Source: Bilabrum cf. latius (lineage: Eukaryota; Bigyra: Bicosoecida; Bigyra; Bicosoecida). Taken from it: a DNA stretch of 64,000 nt. Position 1 is the stretch's first letter. Each line of letters begins with the position of its first letter. Of the stretch, positions 47,315 to 58,079 are shown piece after piece. The translations under genes and the position numbers were made by a program. The notes under the pieces are model-generated. The model was not told the origin of the DNA. It saw nothing but the letters and a program-made list of their open reading frames with translations, and did no database searches. The stretch lies in assembly GCA_965178125.1 (NCBI GenBank), contig OZ237749.1, positions 868,001-932,000 of the forward strand, read 5' to 3'.

Positions 47315-50237
47315 TGCCACCGCTCGCGTCAGGTGATACTCCGATCGCAAACGCATCGGGCCCCAGAGCACCCTCCGCGGCTGCTGCTCCCAGCAAGCTT
47401 CCCAACGCCGCCCCACCTGACATACTTCCGTACCCACGACCCTCCTCCCCCTCCCCCTCCTCACCCACGCCCTCACCCCACCCCGGCACCTGCCCCGCCT
47501 CGTCCAGCTCGCGCGCCTCCTCGTAAGCCGGATCAGCGCCCTCCACGTCGCCTTCCAACGCGGTCACGATCCGCCCCTGCAGCCAGCCCTGCGCCACCTG
47601 CAGCACCCCCGGCCTCGCCAGCCCCCTTCTCCTGCCCCCACTGTGTTTGGCATATGCGGCTGACCTGCTTCCAAGGCCCCCCGAACTGCCCTTGCCCTTG
47701 CCCCTGCCCCTGCCCTTGCCCTTGCTTCCTGAGGAGTGCATACCCCCAGCCAAGGCCAAGTCCTCGCCAGGCCCGTACCTTCTTGCCCCCCAATACGCAC
47801 CCCCGTGTTCCCTGGCACCCACTTCTTGCTGCGTTGCCCTCCTGCCGGCACCCAGCGACTGCCCCTCACTCGTCTCCTGTCCCAGCGCGCTGCCGATCGC
47901 CTCCCACGGCGCCCCGCTCGAGGGTGCCGTGGCCATGCGCTGCTAGGCAGACACGTCCGCGGTGCACCCTGCGCGCGCGAGGTACTGCGCCAGCGCGCTG
48001 CCCACCGGAAGTCCGTGCGCCGCTCCCGCGGGAATGAGGCGACTGCGCCTCTCCTTGCCTCCTGTCTGCTGGTCGCCTTCGGGTCGCGCCCGCTCGTCTG
48101 CCTGATGGGGCTGCTGGCCGGGGATGCGGCGCTGCTCCCGCTACTGGGCCAACTGTCGGGAAACTGGTCCGGCATGCAGCGGGGCAAGAGGTGGGGGTGG
48201 CAGCGGCACCACCGAGCGAAGGTTCGTTTCGCTGAAACGAGGGTTCTCGAGGGGTCGCGGGGCTCGGTTGGGGTCCCCCGTCATGGGGACGACCCATGCC
48301 ACCGCGGGGGCGTCGGGGGCAGCCTACGCACCTGCAGCCGCCGCCGCTCTCCCGCGGTTGAGATTACGATGCGCTGCAGTCGCCTGGTGTGCACCTGCGG
48401 CGCGCGCCTGCTGCTGCCCCAACGAACTTGCCGCCCCCTGGTCCAGGTCCACGGCCCGCCCCAACGCACTCGCCAGTCGGACTCCAGCGATGGCCCGCCT
48501 CTCCTCCGCCTCCTGCTGCCTCTGTCGCTGCTCCCTCCTGCGCCTGCGCACCTCTGGGCCCACCTTGGACCTGACGTGCTGCAGGTATCTGGGCCCGCGC
48601 CCCTTCAGCACCGCCTTGTCCTCGAAGCTGATGCCCCGGCCTGAACCGTCCTCCTCCTCCAACCCCTCGTCGTCCTCGTCCTCGTCACCGCCTGCTGCTT
48701 TGCGAGACACTGCCTGCCGAGCCGAGGCATCGGCAGCTCGGGCCCTCACCGCCGCATTGGCCCCTCTCCTCTGCACCTCTGTGGCGCGGGCCCTCCTCGC
48801 GTGCACCAGGAGCTCACCGCCCTCCTCCAGCCGGGCCTGCGTGGCCTGCCGCTGCTGCCCCGCCGCCCTCACGTGCCGCTCGAGTGCCTCACCCCAGAGC
48901 TGTGACTCCGGGTCCATGCGGTTCCGCACGCGGCGCCGCGCCCTGCGGACGCCCCTCGACTCGGCATTGTTGTGGGGCTGAGGAGCGGCACCTGTCCCGT
49001 GCACTGACACGAACGAGCCGTCGTGCGTTCCTTTCTCCTCCTATGTCTCCTCCTCCTATTGATCGGCGCTGTCCTCAGGCCGGGAGGCCCCATTTCCCCC
49101 ATCATCATCTACTTTTTTGGCCACGTGCTGGCGAGCACCCTTCCTGGATCCGGTGTGCGCGCACTCGTCACCGGACAGAGTCGCATCAAGTCGAGCAAGC
49201 GCCTGTCTGTCCTCCTCCTCGGTCCACGCCCCCTGCTGACTCCCTTCGTCCCTCACCACCGCACCCCGACTGCCTCCCGCACCGCCCGCACCCGCCTCAG
49301 ATCGCCCTGCTTGTCGCTGGCTCTGGCGCTGGCCATATCCAGAGGAGGGCACCCGCAGGTACCGGGCTGTGACGAGGTCGTCGACCCACGGGCTGTCCAC
49401 TCCATCAGGATCGTGGCGCTGCTGCTGCTGCTGCTGCCCCAGCGCGGATGCCCGTGAGCGCGAGTTTCCTTTCGGCATGCGAGCACTCCTTCGCCCGGGG
49501 AACCGTCTCGTGCGCAGAGCAACCCTGTGTCGCCGAGGATCCAGTCCTTCGGATACTTGCCTGGCTCCTCTCCGGCTCATCTCCTGCTCAGCCTCCGTGT
49601 CGCTTAAGGCGCCGCCTGCTGCACGAGCATGGCGGCGTGTAGAGGACGCCCCGTGCACCTCCACCAGAGCTGTGTCGTCCGCAGAGAAATGAACCATTCG
49701 GGAAGCAAATACTTGCTCCATGGTTCCGTTCTTATCAACGAATGGAAACTGTTCCATGGCGTGCGGTAGTCCCATGTACGGTCGCGGCCTCGGATGGCCA
49801 AGGCGCCGGTGGCTTGCACGTTTTACTCGCGGGGCGACACCGACAGCATTTTGCGTATGAACACCGGTTTCACCGAAATTTTGGTTTTCTAACGGCGGGC
49901 TGGATTTCGTGTTCGCATTGTTGATGACCACGGCATCGGCGGCTTCAACTAGCGTTCGTTTCATGCTAGCGATGCTCTCTTGCAACTATTTGCCGTGTGA
50001 AACAGTAACTCGGCCTTGAGCTGCCTCCTAAGCTAGCTTGTGAACGCTTTCGAGCGAAACAGCAGCAAGTTCAGCTGGCGATTCCTGAGCGTTCAATGCG
50101 ACGAGAATTCCGAGCACGCTGGCCGCCTTCACAGCGGCATTCCAGTCTTCCTCAGGCATTCCATGAAGATATTCTCGAACGTATCTATTTTTGAGTAATG
50201 ATGAATACATAAAGTTAGGAGATGGTCTCTTAGGCAT
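46413..50237 (-). CDS. Large low-complexity protein, unknown, 1,274 aa
   Basis: One frame from ATG 50237 to TGA 46413-46415, interrupted by eight TAGs and no other stop. Residues 1-75 (MPKRPSPNFMYSSLLKNRYV, then EYLHGMPEEDWNAAVKAASV) form a compact helical domain vaguely like N-terminal domains of some centrosomal proteins (DUF4485 type); this is a guess. Then come a basic, Gln/Arg-rich helical region with a six-Gln run and many RRRxxQR stretches that could be coiled coil, a Lys/Gly-rich patch (KGKGRGRGKGKG), and a Gly/Asp/Glu-rich C-terminus. TAG codons sit in Gln-rich context (HKLA-TAG-EAA, RQLAQ-TAG-REQRR). It shares a 220-bp divergent promoter with the radial spoke gene, so a ciliary link is possible but unproven. 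Confidence 0.65.
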
Positions 50238-50457
50238 TTTCAGAGGCCCACAAGATGGCTGCTAAATTTGAATCGATGCTTGCTGTTGCTGTTCGAACCG
50301 CTCCGAACGATTCTGGTTTTCCTGGTAGTATGCAAACAACACGTTACATACCTGCAAACGGATACGGGGACAGACAAACAGTTAAAGTTCCAGCCAAAGG
50401 TAGACTTTGCAGGTAATTTTATCGCAATTTTAAGGATTAATAGCTTGTCGATATACC
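50238..50457. promoter_or_regulatory. Divergent promoter region with small upstream ORF
   Basis: 220 bp between the unknown large gene (-) and the radial spoke gene (+), much lower in GC than both. It contains a 53-codon open stretch on the plus strand (ATG 50255 to TAA 50414-50416), reading QTTRYIPANGYGDRQTVKVP in its second half. It may be a uORF in the radial spoke leader or chance. Confidence 0.35.
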
Positions 50458-51855
50458 ATGGCATCAGCCTCTTCCTTTGAAGACGCGAAAGCATACTTGC
50501 AAACGAAGGACGGCGAGGGGAGCGTGTATGATCACCTTTCCGAAGTTGTTCTCAAGCTGATTGAGGAACGACCAGGGGATGCGCTGAAATAGCTCGAACA
50601 TATTTCGTCTGTTGTCAAAGCGAGCACTGTAAAATCTGATTCCGCCTCCTCCGGCGCCGGGAAGTCTGATGATCCCGACGCGGTTGCGGCTCGCGCCGCT
50701 GCGGTAGCCAGGCTGGACGAGGCGCTTGCTGTGCTTAAGGTACCAGGTGAGGATGATGAGCCGGGGGAGTTGGGCGAGGGCCTGCAGGATTTGACAGATG
50801 CGGCAAACTACTTGGAATGGGCCGGCGTGTCCCTCGGCCGGGAGGAGATGTTTCGGCTGCACCTGAGCCTCAAGTCTCTGTCGGCAACGACGAGTGCGCG
50901 GGACCTCCGATTCTTTGGCAAGCTGCAGGGCATGGATGGCGACTACATCGTGGCGGAGGGCAAGATCGACGCCCCGGACGAGGAGGAAGAGGGCGACAAG
51001 GATGCCCTGGGCAACGTGATCGAGCGCACTGGCGAGGCCGGTGCCAACCTCTGCACCTACTGGGTCTGCCCGCACGTGGGCGGCAAGTGGACCCAGCTCC
51101 CCCGCGTGACTCCGCACCAGATCATCGTCTCGAGGCAGCTGAGGAGGTACCTCAGGGGCGACCTGGAGGCCGAGGTGGGCGGACACCCGCCCTTCCCCGG
51201 CAACGAGGCGGCCTACCTGCGAGCCGTCATCGCGCGGATCGCGGCCGACACGGCGGTGGCTCCCGCGGGCCACTTCCGCCGCGTGGAGGACGACGAGTCC
51301 CGAGACATCGAGGTGGTCCCGGATGACGAGTACGCGGCGGAGGACATTGCCAGTGCCGATGGGTGGGTGCACACCGCCCTGCAGTTCGGTGCCAAGAGCG
51401 GACGGACGGCGCCCAACCCCAAGGAGGACGAGGAAGAGGAGGGCGGTGACGGGGAGGAGGAAGAAGAGGAGCCCGCAGAGCCCCTCAAGGCCATCGCGGA
51501 AGACGCGGGCGAGGGCGAGGAGAACCCGCCCTGGCAGGTGAGGGCTGTGCCCTCCGCCGGCATCCCTGACCCGGAGCCCGGGCTGGTGGTGGTCAAGTCG
51601 ACGAAGTGGCCAGGAGCCGTTGCGGTTGGGTTTGGCAGGCGATTTGCGTGCGCGTACGTCGGATACGGGATCGAGGCAGCCAAGGCGCCCTACCAGCCTG
51701 CGCTCCCGGCTCCCGTGCCGGCCGAGTTCACCGTGGCGGCTTTCAACCCAGCGGCCGAGGAGGCTGTCTTTGCAGAGCAACCAGACGTCCTGGAGGACCC
51801 CAACGCGGGCAAGCCAGCGGAAGGCGAGGAGGGCGAGGAGGAGGACGACGAGTGA
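50458..51855 (+). CDS. Radial spoke head protein 4/6 homologue
   Basis: Single exon, 465 aa, ATG 50458, TGA. It aligns along its length with Chlamydomonas RSP4/RSP6 and human RSPH4A/6A: SVYDHLSEVVLKLIEERPGD at the start, LRFFGKLQGMDGDYIVAEG, TYWVCPHVGGKWTQLPRVTP, FPGNEAAYLRAVIARIAADT, the WVHTALQF segment, WPGAVAVGFGRRFACAYVGY, and an acidic C-terminus. RSP4/6 form the radial spoke head of motile 9+2 axonemes, so the organism makes motile cilia or flagella. TAG 50590-50592 (residue 45) lies in GDALK-TAG-LEHISSVVK, where relatives often carry Ile or Leu; it is the one site in the window that does not by itself favour Gln. Converges on the sulfatase gene. Confidence 0.93.
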
Positions 51856-52200
51856 TTGATTGAGTGTTTGATGAAGTGATCGCCGGCGGTGGATTGCCTC
51901 GGCTTGGAGCAAAGCTGCGCGTGCCACTGAGCTGAGATATCGAGTGCGGGAGTTCCAATGCAGCTTATCGTGTAATTCACTACATAAAATTCAATAACAC
52001 AGCCCCCAAACGCGGGTTGCTATACCACGCCCTCATCCCAAGCCTGTCTACGGCCATTTGGCGAAACGTCGTCGGCTTGCAGGTGTGCGGCTCAATGCGC
52101 ACGGAGTTTCCAGCCATTTGGGGAAACGTCATCGGCTTGCAGGTGTGCGGCTCAATGCGCACGGGGTTTGCAAGGCCTCAGCGTCCATCAGGATCTCAAG
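51856..52200. other. Intergenic, convergent, with tandem duplication
   Basis: 345 bp between the stops of the radial spoke gene (+) and the sulfatase (-). The right half is a 60-bp tandem duplication described separately; the rest is AT-richer and presumably 3' UTR. No gene seen. Confidence 0.45.
52053..52172 (+). repeat. 60-bp tandem duplication, two copies
   Basis: The unit starting GCCATTTGG (52053) recurs exactly 60 bp later (52113), with only a few substitutions. Both copies share GAAACGTC, TCGGCTTGCAGGTGTGCGG and CTCAATGCGCACGG. It lies in the 3' region between two convergent genes, in their transcribed tails or terminator zone. It could be a duplicated 3'-end or regulatory element, or a minisatellite seed. 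I see no further copies in the window. Confidence 0.85.
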
Positions 52201-54264
52201 TCAGTCGTACTCGAGATCCACTTTGGATGCCTCGGACAGCTCCGCGGCCGACATGCTCCCAGGGCGCGGGCAGCTGCCCGTGTAGCAGTGGTCCACGCAA
52301 AGCCGTCCCGAGGGCCAGAAGGAGCTCTCCTCGTGCTGCGAGTCCATGAACTCGCCCATGCTCTTCAGCACGGGCGCATACTGGGGCTGCCCCGCGAGGT
52401 TGGTCTCCTCCCCGAGGTCCGCCGTGGTGTTGTACAGCTCCCAGGACACGTCGCTGTCGGGAGTGGGAGACGTGTAGTTCTTGTTCATGCGGATGCCGTG
52501 CATGCCGTCGGTGGAGAACACAGACTGCGCCCAGCCCGCGCCGTACCCGAAATCGTTGCCCTGATGGCAGAACTCCCAGTAGATCTGGCGGTCGGCCGCC
52601 TCCACCGGCAGCTGCTCGGAGACAGCCGATGGTGACCCGGACCGGAGGGCGTTCGTGCTGCTCGAGTCCTCGTGCTGGTCGCCACTGCCAGGGTACAGTG
52701 CCTGCTTGAAGGACACCCCGTCGTGCTTGGGGAGCGAGGCAGGCTGGATGCCGGCCAGGTCAGCCATGGTGACAAGCAGGTCGGGATAGTATGCCAGCCA
52801 GTTCGTGCGCTGTCCTGCCATCGGCGAACCGGGTGCGCGGACGATGAAGGGGCTGCGGACTCCTCCGAGGTACACGCTGCGCTTGTAGCCTCTGAGCTTG
52901 CACGCGGAGTTGAAAGAAGGCGTGACGGGTGCCTCTGGGCCGTTGTCGCTCGCTGCAGTTGAAAAGGGCGTGGTCAGGAAGGGAAGGGCATAGATCTCGT
53001 GACGTGAGACAACCATTGGGAGAGCAAATGAGCGACGCTGCAACGGTGCGGTATGCAGCATGTAGACAGATGAAGCGTGCATCCGAGCCGTGACGGTCGC
53101 TGCCCGACCAAACAACACTGCCCGGAATCATCTGCATCATCATAGAGCTAGATGCTAGACGCGGTTCCTCCTTCAGGCTTTGCTCACTCATGATGACCAC
53201 CGTGTTGTCGTCCAGCCCGCTGTCCTTGAGCTGCTGCAACACTGCACCCATGGCCGCGTCCATCTGCGTGACCGCGCTGGCATAGTCCACCTCCTCTTCC
53301 TTCCACTTGCCCTCGTACTGCTTGTACTCTGGCGAGACGAAGGGCACGGCGTAGGGCCCCGCCGGGATGGACTTGGTGGGGTGCTTGCAGTTGCCCTCGT
53401 GGGGGGTCACCACGGACAGCCAGGCGAAGAAGGGCTTGCCGTCCGCGGCCCGCTCCTTGATGTACTCCTTGGTCTGATTCACGAAGAGGTCCTGTGAGTA
53501 GGTGCCGCAGGCGTCCTGGTTGCCCTACACGGCAAAGGTCGAGTTTTGCTGGTACAGCGTCGCAGGGTACCAGTCGTGGCACTGGACCTACGTCTCGTAC
53601 TGCATCAACGAAGGAAAGAGGAGCTGGCTCGCGGTTCATACGCCTCAGCAATCATCGAGCCCGAAGGATGTTTGAAGCGTCGTACAACGGTTTGATGAGG
53701 CGTAGCACCGATGGTGTGCTACCAGAGCAGACTGTCTTTGCGATGCCGGCACCACTAAGCATATGTACATGACACAATACTCACGCCATAGAACTTGTCG
53801 AACTTCTTGGCGGTTGGATACCCCGTTGATGTCTGATTACCAAGCCCCCACTTGCCGAACAGCCCGCTGTGGTACCCTGCCAGTACCTCAGGAATTGAAG
53901 GCTCGCCTGCCTTGAGGGGACAGGTCGATCCATCGTTTTGCCGGAGCGAGACGTGGCCCGAATGCAGCCCAGTGATCAGCGTTGAGCGAGAAGGCGCACA
54001 CACAGGAGACGAATGGCCAAGGTCAAAAATTAGGCTCTCCTTCGCGAACGCATCCAAGTGCGGGGTTTGAATATCAGGGCCGTATGAATCTGGGTTTAAA
54101 CCCAGCTACTTTCCGTAAATGTTCGGTAAGTTGCAAATCCCGAGATCGTCGGCAAGCAATAGCACGAAGTTTGGCTTGTTTGGCAGACCGGAGGAGGCTG
54201 CCTGAGACAGAAAAAAGATGCTAGCCGAATACAGATAGCGAATCAATCGCGCATTGCTTAGCAT
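52201..54264 (-). CDS. Secreted/lysosomal arylsulfatase-type sulfatase
   Basis: Exons 54264-53785, 53599-53188 and 52952-52201; introns of 185 and 235 nt; phases 0 and 1; 547 aa; TGA. A signal-like start (MLSNARLIRYLYSASIFFLS) precedes PNFVLLLADDLG. The formylglycine motif is VCAPSRSTL with Cys89 (C-x-P-S-R), so a formylglycine-generating enzyme is needed. Other family marks: GLFGKWGLG, KFYGYETQVQCHDWYP, SVVTPHEGNC, DAAMGAVLQQLKDSGL, VVIMTSDNGPEAP (metal site; correct only with the second intron removed), and RGYKRSVYLGGVRSPF. Three TAGs are read as Gln. The second, at YET-TAG-VQCHDWYP, hits the Gln that many bacterial and algal sulfatases have in Y-x-x-Q-x-x-x-H. It hydrolyses sulfate esters, probably of polysaccharides (inferred). 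Confidence 0.9.
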
Positions 54265-54375
54265 ACTTGATTGTTCAGGTGTTTCTTCACTTGCGTCCCC
54301 AAGCTTGTGTAGTAGTCACACTATCGAGACTTGTGCTGCTGGCTGGGGCGGGAGCCCCGCAGCAGGCCATGCCGA

Positions 54376-55049
54376 TCAGAGTTCCCCTTCGGAGCTCGAC
54401 ACGTAGTACACGCACTCCTGCTCCATAGCCTCCACCACCTTCACCTGGACGCTCTTGCCCGCCTCGAACCCCTCCACGATCTGCCGGTGGTGCTCGGCCA
54501 TGGGCCCCGCCTCGCCGTCCAGCTCAAGGCCCTCCTTCGTCTCTCCCGCCTCGTTGATCAGCGAGCACGTCATCACGCCATCGTCTGCCTCCTCCTCCAC
54601 CATCAGCACGGTCCAGTGCGAAGTGGTCACGACCGGCTGCATGATGCAGTGGGTGGTCTGGCAGGTGCCCATCGCGGTTTCACCCGAGAAGATGCACTTG
54701 CCCTGCAGCACGGCCTTGGCATGGCCGTGCTTGGATGTCACAACACTGGTGACACTCGATATCTGCGATATGCGAAGCGTTTGCAAGATGGAATGGCCGC
54801 ATGTGCTCGGTGGTGGGATGGAGATTCACGATTCACGCTGGTCAGGACTGGGGCCGGGAACGGCTTGGCGGCAGTGGCAACTGCTTCGCGTGGGGCCGTT
54901 CTGGACAGCGCGAGAAGGCCCAAGCATCCCCGACTACGCAGCATTGTATATCTCACCTTGCATGGCTTGTCTTTGAGCATCACATAGTCTCCCTTCTTGA
55001 GAGCCCCGGCTCGGACAGGCACTTGCAACTCGGCAAGACTCGCGCACAT
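54376..55049 (-). CDS. Translation factor eIF5A
   Basis: Exons 55049-54957 and 54762-54376; 194-nt intron (AAG/GTGAGA..TATCGCAG), phase 0; 159 aa, the usual eIF5A length; TGA; no TAG. The N-terminal SH3-like half reads VRAGALKKGDYVMLKDKPCK, then SVVTSKHGHAKAV, where Lys42 (K-H-G-H-A-K) is the hypusine site. The C-terminal OB half (DDGVMTCSLI to VQVKVVEAM) is divergent. It relieves ribosome stalling at Pro-rich and other difficult stretches and assists termination by family knowledge. That is notable given the Pro-rich proteome here and the altered stop code, though no link is shown. Confidence 0.9.
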
Positions 55050-55492
55050 GCTTGCGGGAGGGCTCGCCCGCGATCGGTTGATTTTGTATTCTTCGTAGGC
55101 TGCGCCTCTTGTTCGGTTGAGCGTGTGGCTTCGAGCGGCTCTTGTGCTCGATTGCTTGCGTGCTATTACTCGATAGCGAAGGATGAAGTGTGGGGAGCGG
55201 CCACTGCACCGGAGCAGATTGGCTCCGATCCTCCCAAACCGGAACCGCCCTCCCGTTCCGATGGCCGTTCCGAGCAGCTGGATGCGTCCAGACAACTCGC
55301 GATGGGAGCGATACAATCGACCACTAGTGCAATGTTAATAGAAGCAGCATGCAAATCAAGCAACACAAGTCCGATTGAGTCAGCTCCAGACCGATTCCGA
55401 TCAAGAGATGTGGATGCCTCCCCCAACCACCGGCCTGGCCTACCTGCTGCGCGGGGCTGCGCGTGCATGGAGACACCGTGCGGGTCGATCGA
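55050..55492. other. Intergenic, upstream of eIF5A
   Basis: 443 bp between the eIF5A start and the end of the glycosidase gene, both on the minus strand. It should hold the eIF5A promoter and the glycosidase 3' UTR. The eIF5A frame stays open upstream for some distance, but the chosen Met gives the usual N-terminal length. Nothing else supportable. Confidence 0.4.
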
Positions 55493-57979
55493 TCAATCCA
55501 GCGATGTGGGCATTTCCCCGATGCGAAGGTTCGTCTGGCCAAAGGGAACCAGCCTGATGGGAGTCGGAGGCGCGCAGTCACTCGAGAGCTGGCCCCCCTG
55601 GCCGCCCACAGCAGCGAGGGACCCTCCCGCCGTCAGGTTACCAGTCGGCCCCTGCCCGCCGCACACGGGACTCGGCGGGGGTGCGGCCGCCGAGTTGAGC
55701 GCCGTCACCCAGTCGGGCAGCAGCCTGCCTTGCGCCTCGATGTACATGGTGTGGTTGCTGTTGCTGTACGGCAGGGGGCCTGGGTGGGGCGCCGTCCTCA
55801 CGAACCGAAGGGCAGCCCCAGGGTCCGTGTCGTTGGGCAGCACCAAGGCCAGGTTCCAGGGGGTGGTGGGATGCACCGCGTAATCGTAGGACTGCATGTA
55901 GTAGTGGTGCAGCGCCTCGTAGTGCTGCCCGATCGACAGGGCGTACACGATGGGCCCTCGGGTCACTGTGGCCGCCTCTTGGAAGGATCGCTCCACTTTG
56001 ACCACCGGGTTCGTGCGGAGGGTCACGCTCCACGACTGCTCCCCCGAGGGAACAACGACAGGTCCGCGTAGGAGACCCTTTTCACCGTCGTGCGACGAGT
56101 GCTGCGGCCCGCCGCCGCTGGGCTTCCACAGGGGCACGTCAGCCAGCGTGCCTGGTTGCACGGGGGTGCCGCCTCCTCTGGCGCTGCTGCTGCTGGTGCT
56201 GGCGTCAGAGACATCGATCGTGGGACTCTCGGCCCAGCCGGGTACGCGCATGTGGAGGACTAGCGGCACCCCGGCGCCCTGCAGCACCTGCAGCGCACCA
56301 GCGGACGCCGTGACGGTCAGCTGCACGTCGTCGCTGAACGGATAGGAGGAGGTGATGTTCACCGTGACCAGGTTAGCCGCGAGATCCACGCCCGCGAGAC
56401 GGAGGGCGGTGGCAGTAGCGGGCAGCCCCTTGGAGCGCCGGACCATCGCTTGCGCCGGGAAGGTGAAGGCCTGCGGGGAGTACCCTGCGAGCGTGATGCC
56501 GCCGTCCAGAGCCAGGAGGGCCTGGAACAGCATGGCCTTGGGCTGGCCCTGGATCCCGTTGGCCGTGCAGCAGCCATAGTTGGGCGCGAGGCCGTACAGC
56601 TCCGAGTCGGGCCCGTCGGTGACCCAGACGTGCGGATCCGACACGACAGCCTGCATCTCGTTGACTGCTTCCAGGTACGGGTGCGCCCACCTGTCCTCGG
56701 TCCACTCGCCGGGATACGCGTTGTATCCAGCGCGCTCGGTCATGTCGAGGAGGTGCAACGCCTCTGCGCCCTGGATGGAGAAGATCGTGTTGAGGGAGAA
56801 CATGGTCTCCACCACGGTGCACAGCTCCGTCCCCCTCGACGGCATGAGACCAGCGAGGTGCTCGTCGGCGGTGAAGGTGCCAAGCACCGTGCCGTGGTAG
56901 CGCCAGACCCGGTCGATGCTTGCGAGAGAGACGTTGCGAAGGGTCTCGTTGTGGGACTGCCTCCACCACACGCTGGCTTGCTTGAGTGCCTGGGCGTTGT
57001 TCACTCCGTGCGTGAAGAGGTTCGGGTTCTTGTCCACGGATTTCTGGGGGAAGCTCGGGCCCAGGAACCAGTCGCTCCAATCGAAGCCCTGCTGCTGAGC
57101 CAGCTCTCCCGCGTCCCACAGCAGCTGCTCCTGTTCCCCGGGATAGTTCTCCAGCAGCCAGTGCGTGGTCAGCACGAAGTCCATCCAGCGGGCGCCCGAC
57201 CAGCTAGAGCCGAGCGGAGTCTGCAGCATGCGGGTGTGGGCGGCTCGCACGTGCGCGATGCACGCATCTAGCACGCGCGCAGCGGCGCTCTCGTTGTATT
57301 CCGCATACGCTTGGATCGCAAGCATGAGCGGGAATCTTGCCCAGTAGGCATTGCCGCCGAGTATCTCGTCGTCCGGGCCGAGCCATCCTGCAGTCCCGTT
57401 CGCGTGCGACACGATGTACTCGATGTATGTCCGGCTGGCGTTCAGCATGCGGGGGTCCTAGAGCAGTCCAGATCCCGGCACGATTCCGTTGAGCCAGTAG
57501 GGGGTTCTCTCGTGAAGTCCTCCGTCCGCGCCGCCACCAACCCAAACCGAAGTTGCGACGTCAGCCCAAAAGTCCTGCAGATGTCCCTCGAGACCATCCA
57601 CGAACACTTGCATTTCATCCCTAACCCAGCCGTGAGGAGAAGTGAATGCCACAGAGATAGGTTCGTGAGCCAGCGGGGCAATGGAATGCTCTCTCGTCCC
57701 AGAAGTTCTGCATGCATTGAGGGTTTGCGGCATGAGCTCAGCCTTGAGCCAGCAGTCAACGGTACCCTCGTTTAGACCGCATGTATTCACTGCCCATGCC
57801 ACGCATTTTTGCTCTGCTTGGCACTTGCTGTAGCAGTCGGTTGCCGACTCGGCTTGCAACGGCATGCCCGGAAGATCGCCGTACGCCCGGTCTGTCCCTG
57901 GATTTCCTTGATCCCAGGCCCCGAGGGCGGGCACAACAGAGAGTGCCGCGACATGTAACGCGACAGAGACTGTGTGCAT
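55493..57979 (-). CDS. GH127-type glycoside hydrolase with PAN-like domain
   Basis: Single exon, 828 aa, ATG 57979, TGA; signal peptide MHTVSVALHVAALSVVPALG. Residues 22-100 are Cys-rich with a PAN/apple-like pattern (CYSKCQAEQKCVAWAVNTC). The rest fits the GH127/DUF1680 beta-L-arabinofuranosidase-like clan: RTPYWLNGIVPGSGLL, YIEYIVSH, ARFPLMLAIQAY, HGVNNAQALK, GTELCTVVETM with the candidate catalytic Glu, and NYGCCTANG with the paired Cys of the family's Cys-based active site. TAG 57460-57458 (residue 174) lies in GSGLL-TAG-DPRML, a loop position that is variable and polar in relatives. It likely trims extracellular or vacuolar arabinose- or related sugar-bearing glycans; the substrate is not predictable from sequence. 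Several N-glycosylation sequons agree with secretion. Confidence 0.83.
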
Positions 57980-58079
57980 GGCTGCAGTGACTCGAAAAGA
58001 TATGACAAGCAAGCAGAACGCTCTGCCGGAGCCAGTCCGGAATAACAAACTTCGACATGATTAAGCAGCAGATCCTAGA

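Noticed and set aside
54331-54987. Plus-strand open frames opposite eIF5A
   Set aside because: They cover both the eIF5A exon and its intron in antisense and show no family features.
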